This document shows, one piece after another, positions 31,352-40,004 of a stretch of 64,000 nt of DNA. The position numbers were made by a program, and so were the translations under genes. The first letter of the stretch is position 1. Each line of letters opens with the position of its first letter. The notes below the pieces were generated by a model, which was given only the letters and a program-made list of their open reading frames with translations, searched no databases and was not told where the DNA came from. Origin of the DNA: an uncultured Flavobacteriaceae bacterium (lineage in GTDB: Bacteria > Bacteroidota > Bacteroidia > Flavobacteriales > Flavobacteriaceae); assembly GCA_943788095.1 (NCBI GenBank), contig CALSOZ010000007.1, positions 1 through 64,000 on the forward strand. The letters are read 5' to 3'.

Positions 31352-32156
31352 TGACAATATCACTTTTAAGCTGCTTAATAAGTTTCAGCTTTCGTTTATT
31401 AATTACAATTTGTTTTAAGGTTGGCAAAACATATTCTAAAGGAGCTAAATTGCCACGTTCGAGGTACGTATTTATCCCCATCAAATATAGGCCTAAAGAA
31501 TCTTTGAGTTGTACAAAATTAGGTTTTTTTAACAGTAACCTATTAAACCCTCGTTGTAATGGTTTTATTTTAGAAATTGCTAAATCTGATTTTATCCATG
31601 TTGAATCATTCAAAAAATAGGAAGTGTACCCCAACGAAATGGAATCTAAAATGGTTTTATCTTCATTATTAAAACGTTTAAATCGCTTGGTAACTTCTTT
31701 AATATTTGAGACCGAGGCATTCACATTGATATAACGTAGTTTGACTAGATCTTCTTTTAAAATAAAAAGCTCTCTATTTTGGTCATATATATCTTTTAAT
31801 TCTGATTCTGAAACTTGAGTGTCAATATTTTGTTTCACCAAAGCCTCTAAATAAGAGGATGTATATAAATCACTTTTATATTGTTCAACAAGTTGTTCAA
31901 ATTCTTGTTGCGTTTCTTGTCCCAAGTTTAAAACAGCTCCATCAATGAGTAATTGTTTGGTAGCCCAATTATTGATCAATGTTTGTACTTGAAAAAGACT
32001 GTCTTCTTTTGAAAGCCCTTGAACAAAACTAAAATCGATGTCTGAGTTATAGAGAAAAGTATCATTAACCCGAGCCAATGGAATTTCTTCACCATTGTTT
32101 TTGGGGTTCTGACATCCAAAAATAAGCAAACAACTAAGACTTATAATATATTTCAA
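31311..32156 (-). CDS. SurA-related lipoprotein without a parvulin domain
   Basis: 281 residues with a TTG start 1 nt after the upstream stop. The signal ends in a lipobox (CLLIFGC). IPLARVNDTFLYNSDIDFSF ... INNWATKQLLIDGAVL matches the N-terminal chaperone region of SurA-type proteins. I find no parvulin block (no xxHILxx, no GFHxxK) in the remainder, so isomerase activity is not expected. It sits between two isomerase genes and may act with them as a substrate-holding subunit; this is an inference. Confidence 0.72.
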   Translation of the reverse strand: MKYIISLSCLLIFGCQNPKNNGEEIPLARVNDTFLYNSDIDFSFVQGLSKEDSLFQVQTLINNWATKQLLIDGAVLNLGQETQQEFEQLVEQYKSDLYTSSYLEALVKQNIDTQVSESELKDIYDQNRELFILKEDLVKLRYINVNASVSNIKEVTKRFKRFNNEDKTILDSISLGYTSYFLNDSTWIKSDLAISKIKPLQRGFNRLLLKKPNFVQLKDSLGLYLMGINTYLERGNLAPLEYVLPTLKQIVINKRKLKLIKQLKSDIVNDAIKNKKFEIYN

Positions 32157-32157
32157 A

Positions 32158-34098
32158 TTAGTTTGAGATTATTAATTTCACTTTCGACAACACTTCTTCG
32201 TTTACTTTAACGCTGTACTTAGAGCGTAATTCTTGGATCCAATTCAATTCTAATTCGGTTTGATAATCTGAAATTAATTGCCCTTTGGCTTCCTCAAATG
32301 ATTTTTGTTTGCTTGGTTTTAAGGCGGTCACATTGACAACAAAATAATTAGAGTTTTCCTGAATTACTTTTGAAAGTCCAGCTTTATAGTCTAAACCTTT
32401 TGGCAATGCCGGGTGTCCTATTTCAAATTCGCCATTAGAAAATATGACATTTTGTTTCGTTTTATTAAGCACTTCGGCAATCTCGTTATTTGAACTATTC
32501 TTTCTCCAATACTTCAAAACTTTTTTGGTGTATTTAGAATCACTAGAACGCGCTACAGACCCCTCAATTCTATCGGGCCAAACATAATTTGCTTTGTTAT
32601 CGTTATAAAACGTTTGCAAACCGATGCTATCATTTTTAGCACCATCCCAAATTTTATCTTGCATCAATTCAAACAACAACAAACCTTCTCTGTATTCATT
32701 AAGGATATTTGCAAATTCTTGGTTTTCATTTTCAAGGTTATCTCTTTTGTATTGAAACACCGATTGTTCTAAAAACGAAGCATATTGTTTTTTGACAATT
32801 ACAGACACTGGCCATTCTTTCTTAACCGCTCTTTGGTTTTTATTCAAAAACTCTAAAAAGTCTTGAGCTGTATGGGTTGTATTTTGAATGGTTAAAAACG
32901 GTTGAGTCGCCTCAAAATTATCAGAAAACTTCCACACGTTTTGTGTTGAATCAAAAGATAGGTTCGATTCAATCTCTGCTACATTTGAATTTTGATTTGA
33001 AAGCTGATAGTCCGCCAGCAATTGTTCAAGCATTTTGGCTTTTACAAGCTGAGAACGTGAATCTTTACCCACTTGATTTTCTAACTCAGGTTTTAAAGTT
33101 TCAAAGGATTCTACCGGTTTACGATCTATAAGTTTGAGAATGTGCCATCCAAACTTAGTTTGTATTGGTTGTGATAAATCCTCTTTATTGGTCAATCCAA
33201 AAGCCGTATTTTCAAAAATTTCAGAGTTGATTTGACCCGACTTAAATGGTTTGAGTTTACCCCCAAGATTTGAAGAGCTTTTATCATCAGAAAATTGTTT
33301 TGCAAGCTCTGAAAAATCTTCACCTTGAAGCAATAATCGATGTAATTCTTGGATGCGATCTTTAGGAACTAAGGTGCTATCTTTTTGTTTGTTTGTAATC
33401 ATAATATGAGCGACCTCAACCTGCCCTCTTGACTTTCGTTTGTCTAATACTTTTACAACATGAAATCCAAATCGGGTTCGAAATGGTCTAGAAACTTCGC
33501 CAATCTTAGTTGTGTAAGCTGCCGATTCAAAATTATACACCATTTTAAAGGCAGAAAAATAGCCTAAATCTTCCACAAAAATAGATTTCCCATTGTGGAG
33601 CTCCTTTCTCAGAGACTCAAAATCTTCGTTTATAAAGCGTTCTCTTAGCTTTTCAATTTTCGAGTACGCTTCCAAAGTATCCGTTTCGACCTCATCCAAC
33701 AAAATTAATATATGCTGGGCTTTGACTTCGTTAGTGGTACGCTCATAGGCTTCACGCACTAAAGCATCAGTTACTTTTTTATCTGTTAAATAAGCGTCTG
33801 TTAGTTGGTTTTTATAGGAATTAAATTCCTTTAAATAGGTAGGATCTTTATCGTAGTCCAAAGCTTTTGCTTCAACTAATTTTAATTTGTAGTTAATAAA
33901 CAGCTCTAAATACGAATCTAAATCCTTTTGGGAAGCGTCTTGTACAAGATTTAAATTTTTATTGTAAACTCTGACAAATTCATCCGCCAACACTGCTTGA
34001 TCAGAGATTGTAAGTAGGGAATCGGTATCTGAAATTTGCGCGTTTGAAATGAAAAATGAAACGCAGAATATACTTAATGAGATAAAATATTTTTGCAT
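32158..34098 (-). CDS. SurA/PpiD-like peptidyl-prolyl isomerase, large
   Basis: 646 residues with a Sec signal (KYFISLSIFCVSFFISNA). Two parvulin domains are clear: VKAQHILILLDEVETDT ... TRFGFHVVKVLDKRKSRGQ, and VEVAHIMITNKQKDS ... TKFGWHILKLIDRKPV. The C-terminal third (YADYQLSNQ...WDGAKNDSIGLQTFYNDNKANYVWPDRIEG) is a less familiar domain with a SurA-like helical look. It is the first gene of a run of three folding factors plus MoxR, with a clear promoter just upstream. Confidence 0.9.
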   Translation of the reverse strand: MQKYFISLSIFCVSFFISNAQISDTDSLLTISDQAVLADEFVRVYNKNLNLVQDASQKDLDSYLELFINYKLKLVEAKALDYDKDPTYLKEFNSYKNQLTDAYLTDKKVTDALVREAYERTTNEVKAQHILILLDEVETDTLEAYSKIEKLRERFINEDFESLRKELHNGKSIFVEDLGYFSAFKMVYNFESAAYTTKIGEVSRPFRTRFGFHVVKVLDKRKSRGQVEVAHIMITNKQKDSTLVPKDRIQELHRLLLQGEDFSELAKQFSDDKSSSNLGGKLKPFKSGQINSEIFENTAFGLTNKEDLSQPIQTKFGWHILKLIDRKPVESFETLKPELENQVGKDSRSQLVKAKMLEQLLADYQLSNQNSNVAEIESNLSFDSTQNVWKFSDNFEATQPFLTIQNTTHTAQDFLEFLNKNQRAVKKEWPVSVIVKKQYASFLEQSVFQYKRDNLENENQEFANILNEYREGLLLFELMQDKIWDGAKNDSIGLQTFYNDNKANYVWPDRIEGSVARSSDSKYTKKVLKYWRKNSSNNEIAEVLNKTKQNVIFSNGEFEIGHPALPKGLDYKAGLSKVIQENSNYFVVNVTALKPSKQKSFEEAKGQLISDYQTELELNWIQELRSKYSVKVNEEVLSKVKLIISN

Positions 34099-34118
34099 GA
34101 TATGATTTTTGAGTTTAG

Positions 34119-34148
34119 CAAAAATACTAAATATAAGGAAGAATACAA
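34119..34148 (-). promoter_or_regulatory. promoter of the SurA-like operon
   Basis: On the minus strand, TTG (34148-34146), a 19-nt spacer and TATTTTTG (34126-34119) fit the consensus. The start codon lies 20 nt further on. Confidence 0.75.
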
Positions 34149-34182
34149 GTGTATAATTCCGATGTCTTAAAAAATGAATTTA

Positions 34183-35655
34183 TTATCTCGAATAGTTAGG
34201 AGATTCTTTCGTAATCATCACATTATGAGGGTGACTTTCGCTAATCCCTGAGGAGGTGATTTTTACAAATCGACCTGTCTCTTTTAAGGTCTGAATGTCT
34301 TTTGCGCCACAATACCCCATTCCAGCACGAAGTCCACCAATAAATTGATGTACACTTTCATAAAGGTCTCCTTTGTAAGGGACACGTCCAACAATTCCTT
34401 CGGGAACCAATTTTTTAATATCATCTTCAACATCCTGAAAATATCGATCTTTACTTCCTTCTTTCATGGCTTCTACGGATCCCATTCCTCTATACGATTT
34501 GAATTTACGACCTTCATATATAATCGTTTCTCCAGGAGATTCTTTGGTTCCAGCGAGCAGCGATCCGAGCATCACACAGTCTGCGCCTGCGGCGATTGCT
34601 TTTGGAATATCGCCTGTGTATCGAATCCCACCATCTGCAATGACAGGAACACCAGATCCTTTTAGGGCGGCGGCAACTTCTAATACGGCAGAAAATTGTG
34701 GAAATCCAACCCCTGCAACAACTCGAGTCGTGCAAATAGAGCCTGGTCCAATTCCAACTTTGACTGCATCCGCTCCAGCATCGGCCAAATATTTAGCCGC
34801 TTCTGCAGTAGCAATATTTCCAACCACTACATCGAGATCTGGAAATTTTGATTTGATCGATTTCAAGACTGCTACCACGCCTTTGGTATGTCCATGTGCG
34901 GTATCAATAATAACGGCATCTACGCCCGCTTTTACTAAAGCAGTCGTCCGTTCTACGGCATCTTGGGTCACCCCAATAGCGGCAGCCACTCGTAAGCGAC
35001 CATAGTGGTCTTTATTGGAAATTGGTTTCTGAGTTAATTTTGTAATGTCTCTAAATGTAATGAGGCCAACGAGTTTAAAATTGGCATCAACTACTGGTAA
35101 TTTTTCAATTTTTTTCTTTTGAAGAATGACTTCCGCTTGTTGCAAGGAGGTGCCTTCAGAAGTAGTTACTAAATTTTCAGAAGTCATAATTTCTGTAATC
35201 AGGCGATCGCTTTCTTTCTCGAATCTTAAATCACGATTGGTGACGATCCCTTTTAAATAACCTTCTTTATCAATGATTGGAATTCCTCCAATACTATGTT
35301 CTTTCATACTCATTTGAGCATCTCTCACAGTGGCTGTTAAGGGTAAGGTCACTGGATCTATAATCATCCCACTTTCGGCACGTTTCACTTTCCGAACCTT
35401 TATGGCTTGTTGCTCTATGGTCATGTTTTTGTGCAACACGCCTATTCCACCTTCACGCGCCATGGCTATCGCCATTTTACTTTCGGTAACCGTATCCATT
35501 GCCGCAGAACTAATAGGGATATTCAACGCTATGTTTTTAGTGAATTTCGATTTAATACTCACTTCACGTGGCAAAACTTCGGAATATGCTGGAATTAAAA
35601 GGACGTCGTCGTAAGTAAGACCTTCGCCGACAATTTTGGATAGATGTGCATTCAT
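34183..35655 (-). CDS. guaB: inosine-5'-monophosphate dehydrogenase
   Basis: 490 residues. Converts IMP to XMP with NAD in guanine nucleotide synthesis. LTYDDVLLIPAYSEVLPREV starts the barrel, and two CBS domains are inserted at about residues 95-205. VGIGPGSICTTRVVAGVG holds the catalytic Cys, and YRGMGSVEAM with KGDLYESVHQFIGGLRAGMGY forms the flap. The gene is intact and full length. A possible -7 box TAAATTTG lies at 35679-35686, without a good -33. Confidence 0.97.
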   Translation of the reverse strand: MNAHLSKIVGEGLTYDDVLLIPAYSEVLPREVSIKSKFTKNIALNIPISSAAMDTVTESKMAIAMAREGGIGVLHKNMTIEQQAIKVRKVKRAESGMIIDPVTLPLTATVRDAQMSMKEHSIGGIPIIDKEGYLKGIVTNRDLRFEKESDRLITEIMTSENLVTTSEGTSLQQAEVILQKKKIEKLPVVDANFKLVGLITFRDITKLTQKPISNKDHYGRLRVAAAIGVTQDAVERTTALVKAGVDAVIIDTAHGHTKGVVAVLKSIKSKFPDLDVVVGNIATAEAAKYLADAGADAVKVGIGPGSICTTRVVAGVGFPQFSAVLEVAAALKGSGVPVIADGGIRYTGDIPKAIAAGADCVMLGSLLAGTKESPGETIIYEGRKFKSYRGMGSVEAMKEGSKDRYFQDVEDDIKKLVPEGIVGRVPYKGDLYESVHQFIGGLRAGMGYCGAKDIQTLKETGRFVKITSSGISESHPHNVMITKESPNYSR

Positions 35656-35863
35656 AGCAATTAGCTTATAATTGCAAGCAAATTTAAGGCTTTTTTCAGT
35701 TGAATAGTAGATATCCTTCTATTTTTTAAAAAATAAAGATTTTGCCCTCTTATTATTTGCAGGAATTTCGATTTTATGGAGGTCCTTTATTCAATAAAAG
35801 ATCTGTTTTTTATGTTTTTTTATAACCTAAAACTCTTTAAATCAGGTTGTTATTTTTTTATCT

Positions 35864-35880
35864 TTATTTATTCTAAATAA
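35864..35880 (+). promoter_or_regulatory. operator-like palindrome upstream of the TonB receptor
   Basis: TTATTTA-TTC-TAAATAA is a perfect 7-bp inverted repeat directly upstream of the -33 element. AT-rich palindromes with CTAAA/TTTAG halves are candidate iron-regulator sites in this phylum. The regulator is inferred only. Confidence 0.5.
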
Positions 35881-35883
35881 GCT

Positions 35884-35913
35884 TTGTGAATCTAAAATTC
35901 GTTTGTAACTTTG
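35884..35913 (+). promoter_or_regulatory. promoter of the TonB receptor gene
   Basis: TTG (35884-35886), a 19-nt spacer and TAACTTTG (35906-35913) match the Bacteroidota consensus exactly. The start codon is 40 nt downstream. Confidence 0.8.
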
Positions 35914-35934
35914 CGGCTGAAATTTAACCTTATT

Positions 35935-35949
35935 TTTAGTCAGTCTAAA
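35935..35949 (+). promoter_or_regulatory. second operator-like site overlapping the leader
   Basis: TTTAG-TCAGT-CTAAA is an inverted repeat ending 4 nt before the start codon, placed where a bound repressor would block transcription or elongation. The half-sites resemble DtxR/Fur-type boxes, but I cannot tell which factor binds. Confidence 0.5.
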
Positions 35950-35953
35950 TAAA

Positions 35954-38179
35954 ATGAAGCATCTAATCAAACTATTATCCCTCATAAGCATCGGGATTTT
36001 AAACGCCCAAGAATCCAAAACTACAAGCTTAAATGATTCTATACAAAGCCTAGATCCAGTGTTTATTAACTCTCAAGTCATCTTTGGGAGTAAATATGAG
36101 GCTAAAAACAGAACAGGATCGTCATTCTATATTTCACCAAAAGAATTAGAAAAATTTTCACATTCTGATATTAATAGAGTTTTGCGTTTGGTCCCTGGGG
36201 TGAATATTTATGAAGAAGATGGTTTTGGTTTACGTCCAAATATCAGCCTTCGTGGCACCTCTCCAGAGCGGAGTGCAAAAATATCTATCATGGAAGATGG
36301 TGTCTTAATTGCACCTGCACCCTACAGTGCACCTGCCGCCTATTATTTTCCTTCCGTTGCCAGGATGCAAGCTGTAGAAATTTTAAAAGGAAGCAGTCAA
36401 ATACAGTACGGACCTTTTACGACAGGTGGTGCTCTAAATCTGGTAAGCACTCAAATACCGAACCAATTTAGTGGGCGTATCGAAACAAATTATGGAAGTT
36501 TCAACACAAGTCAAACCCACATAAAAATAGGAGGTTCTAAAACCAATATTGGGTATTTAGTTGAATATCTAAATAACAACTCGGATGGCTTTAAAAACTT
36601 ACCGAAAGGCGGCAATACAGGTTTTGATAAAACTGATGTTGTGGCTAAGTTAAAGCTCAAAAGTAATCAAGACGCTAAATATAAACAGTCTCTAGAATTT
36701 AAATTTCAATATTCCGATGAAACCTCTAATGAGACTTACCTAGGTTTAACTACTGAAGATTTCGAGACCAATCCATTCGATCGATATGCAGCGTCTCAAA
36801 AAGATCAAATGACAAATGAGCATCTTCAATTTATGATAACCCATAAAGTAGATGTTTCTAAAGTGTTGAGAATTACAAACAATGCGTATCATAACGATTT
36901 TTCACGAAATTGGTACAAACTGAATGATGTGGTTTTTGATGGTAACAAAGAGAAAATTTCTAAAATACTTGAAACTCCTATGGACTACTCAAGCTATATG
37001 AATCTTATGACTGGGGCTTCGGATTCAAATGCGGACGCATTAGTTCTAAAAGCAAACAATCGAACGTATGTATCAAAAGGAATTCAAACTAAATTAGACT
37101 TCCATTGGAACAGTAATACTATCTTTCATGATGTTGAAATTAGTTTACGATATCATTATGATGAAGAAGACCGTTTTCAGTGGAAAGATGGATACAGTAT
37201 TACGGATGGCCAGATGAATTTAACTTCCGCCGGAACTCCCGGAAGTGACGCCAATCGAATTAGTAAAGCAAGTGCATTTGCAGGGTCTATTTTGTATAAA
37301 TTAAAATTCAATAATATCACGATAACTCCTGGCTTACGTTATGAAGATATTGTGTTAGGGAGAGATGATTTTGGATCAAATGATTTTGATAGAACAGGAA
37401 GTGATCTTTCGACTCGAGAAAATAAAGTTTCTATTTTTATTCCTGGAATAGGGTTTAATTATAAATTCAATAATTCAACGTCTTTATTTGGTGGTGTACA
37501 TAAAGGCTTTTCGCCTCCTGGAAATACAGTTGGACAAGAATCGGAAGAAAGCATCAATTACGAACTTGGATCAAGGTTCAATATCAAAGGCTTGAGAGGT
37601 GAAGTTGTTGGGTTTTATAACGATTACAGCAACTTATTGGGAAGTGACTTAGCCGCTTCTGGAGGTACTGGATCCTTAGAGCAATTTAACGCTGGAGAAG
37701 TGAGTGTGAAAGGAATTGAACTCCTTTTAAATTATGATCTACTCCAAAATAACTCGTTTTATGCCTTACCTATTACTTTTGGATACACGTTTACAGATAC
37801 TGAATTTCTAAATAGTTTTGGAAGTGATGACGGTTTGTGGGGCGAAGTTCAAAGTGGTGACGAGTTACCTTATATTGCTAAGCATCAATTTAACACCTCT
37901 ATATCCTTAGAACATGCGAAGTTTGAGCTCAACTTGAGTGGCCGTTTAAATGGTGCCTTTAAGACCGAGGCAAGTGCTGTTGCAGTCAACTCTACGAATG
38001 GTATTACGTCAAATTTTATCATCGATTTTGCAGGAAAATACCATGTTTCAAAAACATTGAGTATTACTTCAAAAATGATCAATGTTTTAGATGAAACTTA
38101 TGCCGTGGCTAAAGTGCCTGCTGGATTACGCCCAGGACATCCTTTTGGGATCTATGGAGGTTTAGACTTTAGGTTCTAA
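35954..38179 (+). CDS. TonB-dependent outer-membrane receptor (FecA-like)
   Basis: 741 residues with a signal peptide (KHLIKLLSLISIGILNAQ). The plug domain covers about residues 50-165: NRTGSSFYISPKELEKFSHSDINRVLRLVPGVNIYEEDG, then GLRPNISLRGTSPERSAKISIMEDGVL and VEILKGSSQIQYGPFTTGGALNLVS. A 22-strand-type barrel follows and ends in the aromatic GIYGGLDFRF. RGTSPERS in the plug is typical of ferric-citrate-type receptors. The ligand is not certain, but the operator-like sites suggest metal control. No partner lipoprotein or FecIR genes are adjacent. The gene is intact. Confidence 0.9.
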   Translation: MKHLIKLLSLISIGILNAQESKTTSLNDSIQSLDPVFINSQVIFGSKYEAKNRTGSSFYISPKELEKFSHSDINRVLRLVPGVNIYEEDGFGLRPNISLRGTSPERSAKISIMEDGVLIAPAPYSAPAAYYFPSVARMQAVEILKGSSQIQYGPFTTGGALNLVSTQIPNQFSGRIETNYGSFNTSQTHIKIGGSKTNIGYLVEYLNNNSDGFKNLPKGGNTGFDKTDVVAKLKLKSNQDAKYKQSLEFKFQYSDETSNETYLGLTTEDFETNPFDRYAASQKDQMTNEHLQFMITHKVDVSKVLRITNNAYHNDFSRNWYKLNDVVFDGNKEKISKILETPMDYSSYMNLMTGASDSNADALVLKANNRTYVSKGIQTKLDFHWNSNTIFHDVEISLRYHYDEEDRFQWKDGYSITDGQMNLTSAGTPGSDANRISKASAFAGSILYKLKFNNITITPGLRYEDIVLGRDDFGSNDFDRTGSDLSTRENKVSIFIPGIGFNYKFNNSTSLFGGVHKGFSPPGNTVGQESEESINYELGSRFNIKGLRGEVVGFYNDYSNLLGSDLAASGGTGSLEQFNAGEVSVKGIELLLNYDLLQNNSFYALPITFGYTFTDTEFLNSFGSDDGLWGEVQSGDELPYIAKHQFNTSISLEHAKFELNLSGRLNGAFKTEASAVAVNSTNGITSNFIIDFAGKYHVSKTLSITSKMINVLDETYAVAKVPAGLRPGHPFGIYGGLDFRF

Positions 38180-38227
38180 AAAAAACACCTATTAAAGTGT
38201 TGTTTGGCAACTAACGGCTCTTTTTTT

Positions 38228-39103
38228 TTAATGGTACACTGAAAATATTTTTGTGGCTTCGTTATAGGCACTTTCAAAGCTTAGCGCATTTAAATTGGTC
38301 ACTTCCTTTTGAGTCGTAAAATACGAAAGTAGTTTTTCTGTTGGCATGTTGCCCGTTAATTTATCTTTAGCCATCGGACAGCCTCCAAAGCCCTGTATAG
38401 CACCATCAAAACGACGGCATCCGGCTATGTATGCAGCCTCAACTTTGGGGTGCCAGTGTAAAGGATTGGTATGTAAATGGGCTCCAAATTCAATATGTGG
38501 GTAAGCAGGGATTAAATTTGAAAATAAATAAGAAATAGATTCTGATGTGGAACTCCCAATGGTATCACTCAACGAAAGGATTTCGACCCCCATCGCATTT
38601 AAGCGTTGGGTCCACTCGCCTACTACATCCACATTCCATGGATCGCCATACGGATTTCCAAAAGCCATTGAAAGATACACCACCACCCGTTTGTTATGAG
38701 CCTGTGCGATGTTTAAGATTTCTTGTAGGGTATCAATAGATTGGGTAATTGTTTTGTGCGTATTTCGCATCTGAAAATTTTCGGAAATCGAAAACGGATA
38801 GCCTAAAAAATCAATTTCTTTATGAGAAGCGGCGGCTAAAGCACCTCGGCTATTGGCGACTATTGCTAATAATTTACTTGTGGTTTTACTAAGATCTAAC
38901 TGTGCCAGCACTTTGGACGTATCAGCCATTTGAGGGATGGCTCTCGGCGACACAAAACTGCCAAAATCAATGGTGTCAAACCCCACCCGTAAAAGCGATT
39001 GAAGGTATTGGACTTTTTGAGCCTTTGGGATCATCGTCTTAATGCCTTGCATGGCATCTCGAGGGCATTCAATTATTTTGATCGTTGGTGTCGTTGGATC
39101 CAT
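38228..39103 (-). CDS. hydroxymethylglutaryl-CoA lyase
   Basis: 291 residues. Splits HMG-CoA into acetyl-CoA and acetoacetate, the last step of leucine breakdown. IIECPRDAMQGIKTMIPKAQKVQY holds the first metal-binding region, FGAHLHTNPLHWHPKVEAAYIAGCRRFDGAIQGFGGCPMA the metal histidines and the catalytic Cys in GGCPMA. KDKLTGNMPTE is the signature end. In Bacteroidota this short form is common. It stands 50 nt downstream of the glycosyltransferase gene. Confidence 0.93.
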   Translation of the reverse strand: MDPTTPTIKIIECPRDAMQGIKTMIPKAQKVQYLQSLLRVGFDTIDFGSFVSPRAIPQMADTSKVLAQLDLSKTTSKLLAIVANSRGALAAASHKEIDFLGYPFSISENFQMRNTHKTITQSIDTLQEILNIAQAHNKRVVVYLSMAFGNPYGDPWNVDVVGEWTQRLNAMGVEILSLSDTIGSSTSESISYLFSNLIPAYPHIEFGAHLHTNPLHWHPKVEAAYIAGCRRFDGAIQGFGGCPMAKDKLTGNMPTEKLLSYFTTQKEVTNLNALSFESAYNEATKIFSVYH

Positions 39104-39153
39104 ATAGGTTCTAAAATTACTATAATTTTTTGAAACACGTGGTACGTTTTAAA

Positions 39154-39894
39154 CTAAGCGCCAGCACCATTGAACTTCGACCATTTATGTTTAAAAATAA
39201 TCGATACCAAATCTTTCAAAACTGTATAGGTTCGTTCCAAGCCATATTTAGAAACTCCATAGATTCGTGGATGGTGAATGATTGGAATTTCTTTGATTCT
39301 TGCCCCGTTTAAATGTGCATGGAGTGCCATGAAACGATGTAATTCGTCGTATAAAGGAATATTCTTTGCGGTTTCGGAGGTCATTACCTTCAGCGCACAG
39401 CCTGAATCCGATACTTGTAGTCGCGTGGTTACTCTAATGATGTAATTCGCGATTTTAGAGGGCAGAGTTTTAAGCAAGGAATCCTGTCGGTTTTCTCGAT
39501 ATCCAATCACCATATCCCAGTTTTCATTTTGAATTAGACGCAGCATTTTAGGAATATCTCTGGGGTCATTTTGAAGGTCACCGTCCATGGTGACTATAAA
39601 AGGGCCTTTTGAACGCTGAATCCCCGCGGCAAGAGCCGAACTTTGTCCTTTATTCTGATCAAAAGCAATAAGAATAAGGTTTGGGTTTAAAATTGACTGT
39701 ATGGATTGACGAGTGCCATCGGTAGAACAGTCGTCAATAAAAATAAGTTCATAGGTATAAACTGATAGATGGTTTTCAATGGCATCAACCAAGGGCTTTA
39801 CATTGAACTGCTCATTAAATACAGGAATCACAATAGATAACAAAGGGTGTGATAGCATGACTTTATCAATTAAATCTTTTATGGGCGAGCCCAT
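39154..39894 (-). CDS. GT2 glycosyltransferase (DPM1/GtrB-like)
   Basis: 246 residues. LSIVIPVFNEQFNVKPLVDAIE and FIDDCSTDGTRQSIQ give the nucleotide-binding fold, and MDGDLQNDPRDIPKML is the DxD metal motif. QVSDSGCALKVM and HRFMALHAHLNGARIKEIPI are typical of polyprenyl-phosphate sugar transferases. There are no C-terminal membrane segments, unlike GtrB. It probably attaches a sugar to a lipid carrier or to an envelope glycan. An internal start at MLSHPLLS is possible. Confidence 0.88.
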   Translation of the reverse strand: MGSPIKDLIDKVMLSHPLLSIVIPVFNEQFNVKPLVDAIENHLSVYTYELIFIDDCSTDGTRQSIQSILNPNLILIAFDQNKGQSSALAAGIQRSKGPFIVTMDGDLQNDPRDIPKMLRLIQNENWDMVIGYRENRQDSLLKTLPSKIANYIIRVTTRLQVSDSGCALKVMTSETAKNIPLYDELHRFMALHAHLNGARIKEIPIIHHPRIYGVSKYGLERTYTVLKDLVSIIFKHKWSKFNGAGA

Positions 39895-40004
39895 TTTACA
39901 AGATTAGTCATAAAATTGTAATCTGCACTTTAATTCTAAAATTTATACTACTAAACTTTAGAGATCACAAGAGAGCTGTGGAATCGTCCATATTCCAGTT
40001 TATA

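Noticed and set aside
38173-38230. Terminator after the TonB receptor gene
   Set aside because: Only a 5-bp stem (AACAC/GTGTT) with a weak, distant T run is present, so I do not list it.
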